6,080 nucleotides of DNA, taken from positions 1-6,080 of the forward strand of contig JASIEW010000069.1 in NCBI GenBank assembly GCA_030045755.1. Reading direction: 5' to 3'. The translations under genes and the position numbers were made by a program. The notes under the pieces were generated by a model. That model made no database searches. It was not told the origin of the DNA and saw only the letters and a program-made list of their open reading frames with translations. Source of the DNA: Nitrososphaerales archaeon. GTDB taxonomy: Archaea; Thermoproteota; Nitrososphaeria; Nitrososphaerales; UBA183. The stretch's first letter is position 1; each line of letters opens with the position of its first letter. This document shows positions 5,521 to 6,080 of the stretch, one piece after another.

Positions 5521-6080
5521 ATGGGAAGACATCTCTTCACGTCCGAGAGCGTGGCTGAAGGGCACCCGGACAAGTGCGCCGACCAGATCTCCGACTCGGT
5601 CCTCGACGCGATATTGGCCAAGGACAAGGCGGCGAGGGTCGACTGCGAGACCCTGATCATGCAGGGGACTGTCGTCGTGACCGGGCAGATTACGACCTCG
5701 GCCTATGTAAGCATCAGGCAGATCGTCCGGGGGGTCCTCGGCGACATCGGTTTCAACAACGCGAAGGACGGTCTCGACTCAGAGACCTGTGGCGTCTTAG
5801 TCTCCATTGAAGAGCAGTCTCCAGACATATCCAGGGGAGTGAGCCAGCCGCCTGAAAAGATGGGCGCGGGAGACCAGGGGATGATGTTCGGTTACGCCAC
5901 GAAGGAGACGCCTCAGCTCATGCCTCTTCCGATAATGCTGGCGCACGACATCGTCCACAGGCTCGCAGACGTGAGGAAGCAGAAGTTGCTCCCGTATCTG
6001 AGACCCGACGGCAAGTCGCAAGTCACTGTGGAATATGACAACGGCAAGCCGGTCCGCGTCGACACAGTAGTGGTCGCCGC
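5521..6080 (+). CDS. metK: S-adenosylmethionine synthetase, bacterial-type MetK (3' end outside window)
   Basis: MetK makes S-adenosylmethionine from methionine and ATP, releasing phosphate and pyrophosphate, in the cytoplasm. The first 186 residues match the bacterial/eukaryal family throughout: [20 protein letters not shown] at 4-23 (catalytic His15, Asp17), [15 protein letters not shown] (49-63), [11 protein letters not shown] (97-107), the phosphate-binding loop [12 protein letters not shown] (115-126), [20 protein letters not shown] (133-152) and [22 protein letters not shown] (157-178) with Lys165. About half the usual length of roughly 390 is visible and no frame break is seen. ATG 5521 puts the protein start where family members begin (M-x-[KR]-HLFTSESV). 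GTG 5512 in the same frame has a GAGGGG (5503-5508) just upstream and is an alternative start. Most archaea use the unrelated-looking archaeal-type enzyme instead, so the bacterial type here is notable. The gene is divergent from the HTH-CBS regulator. Confidence 0.95.
   Translation, partial: MGRHLFTSESVAEGHPDKCADQISDSVLDAILAKDKAARVDCETLIMQGTVVVTGQITTSAYVSIRQIVRGVLGDIGFNNAKDGLDSETCGVLVSIEEQSPDISRGVSQPPEKMGAGDQGMMFGYATKETPQLMPLPIMLAHDIVHRLADVRKQKLLPYLRPDGKSQVTVEYDNGKPVRVDTVVVA

Noticed and set aside
5367..5660. N-terminal extension of the HTH-CBS protein back to 5660
   Set aside because: It would overlap metK on the opposite strand, run through the TATA box and operator, and add residues unlike the HTH family.

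Overview
The window looks archaeal. Upstream of the genes there are AT-rich TATA-like boxes about 22-30 bases before the predicted transcription or translation starts, rather than bacterial -35/-10 pairs. Several genes look leaderless or nearly so. One gene is an HTH-CBS regulator of a type best known from archaea. The DNA is GC-rich, with frequent AGG and ATA codons. A TACK or thaumarchaeal-type lineage is a reasonable guess, but the phylum cannot be fixed from this stretch.

Layout. Bases 98-352 (+) encode a small exported cysteine-containing protein of unknown function. It faces a two-gene minus-strand operon: a PIG-L/LmbE-type deacetylase (about 2092-1392) followed with no gap by an ATP-grasp ligase (1391-408). 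A divergent intergenic region of about 180 bases (2093-2272) separates this operon from a plus-strand pair: a family 2 glycosyltransferase (2273-3133) and a 14-helix polysaccharide/oligosaccharide flippase (about 3201-4772). Together these four genes read as a cell-surface glycan module: build on a lipid carrier, trim an N-acetyl group, possibly ligate something onto it, and export. The flippase converges on a minus-strand HTH-CBS transcription factor (5366-4803). That gene is divergent from the start of a bacterial-type S-adenosylmethionine synthetase, metK (5521 to beyond the window end).

Three points stand out. (1) The deacetylase frame carries its essential AHPDD metal motif upstream of the first usable start codon. 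One missing base near 2016-2018 would join it to a well-formed upstream start, so there is an apparent frameshift. (2) The HTH-CBS gene has a perfect 7+4+7 palindrome over its predicted transcription start and start codon, which suggests autoregulation. Its divergent position next to metK makes a SAM-sensing switch a testable idea, since CBS domains can bind SAM. (3) metK is of the bacterial family although the surroundings look archaeal, where the archaeal-type enzyme is usual.

No tRNA, rRNA, CRISPR array, insertion sequence or integration site was seen.
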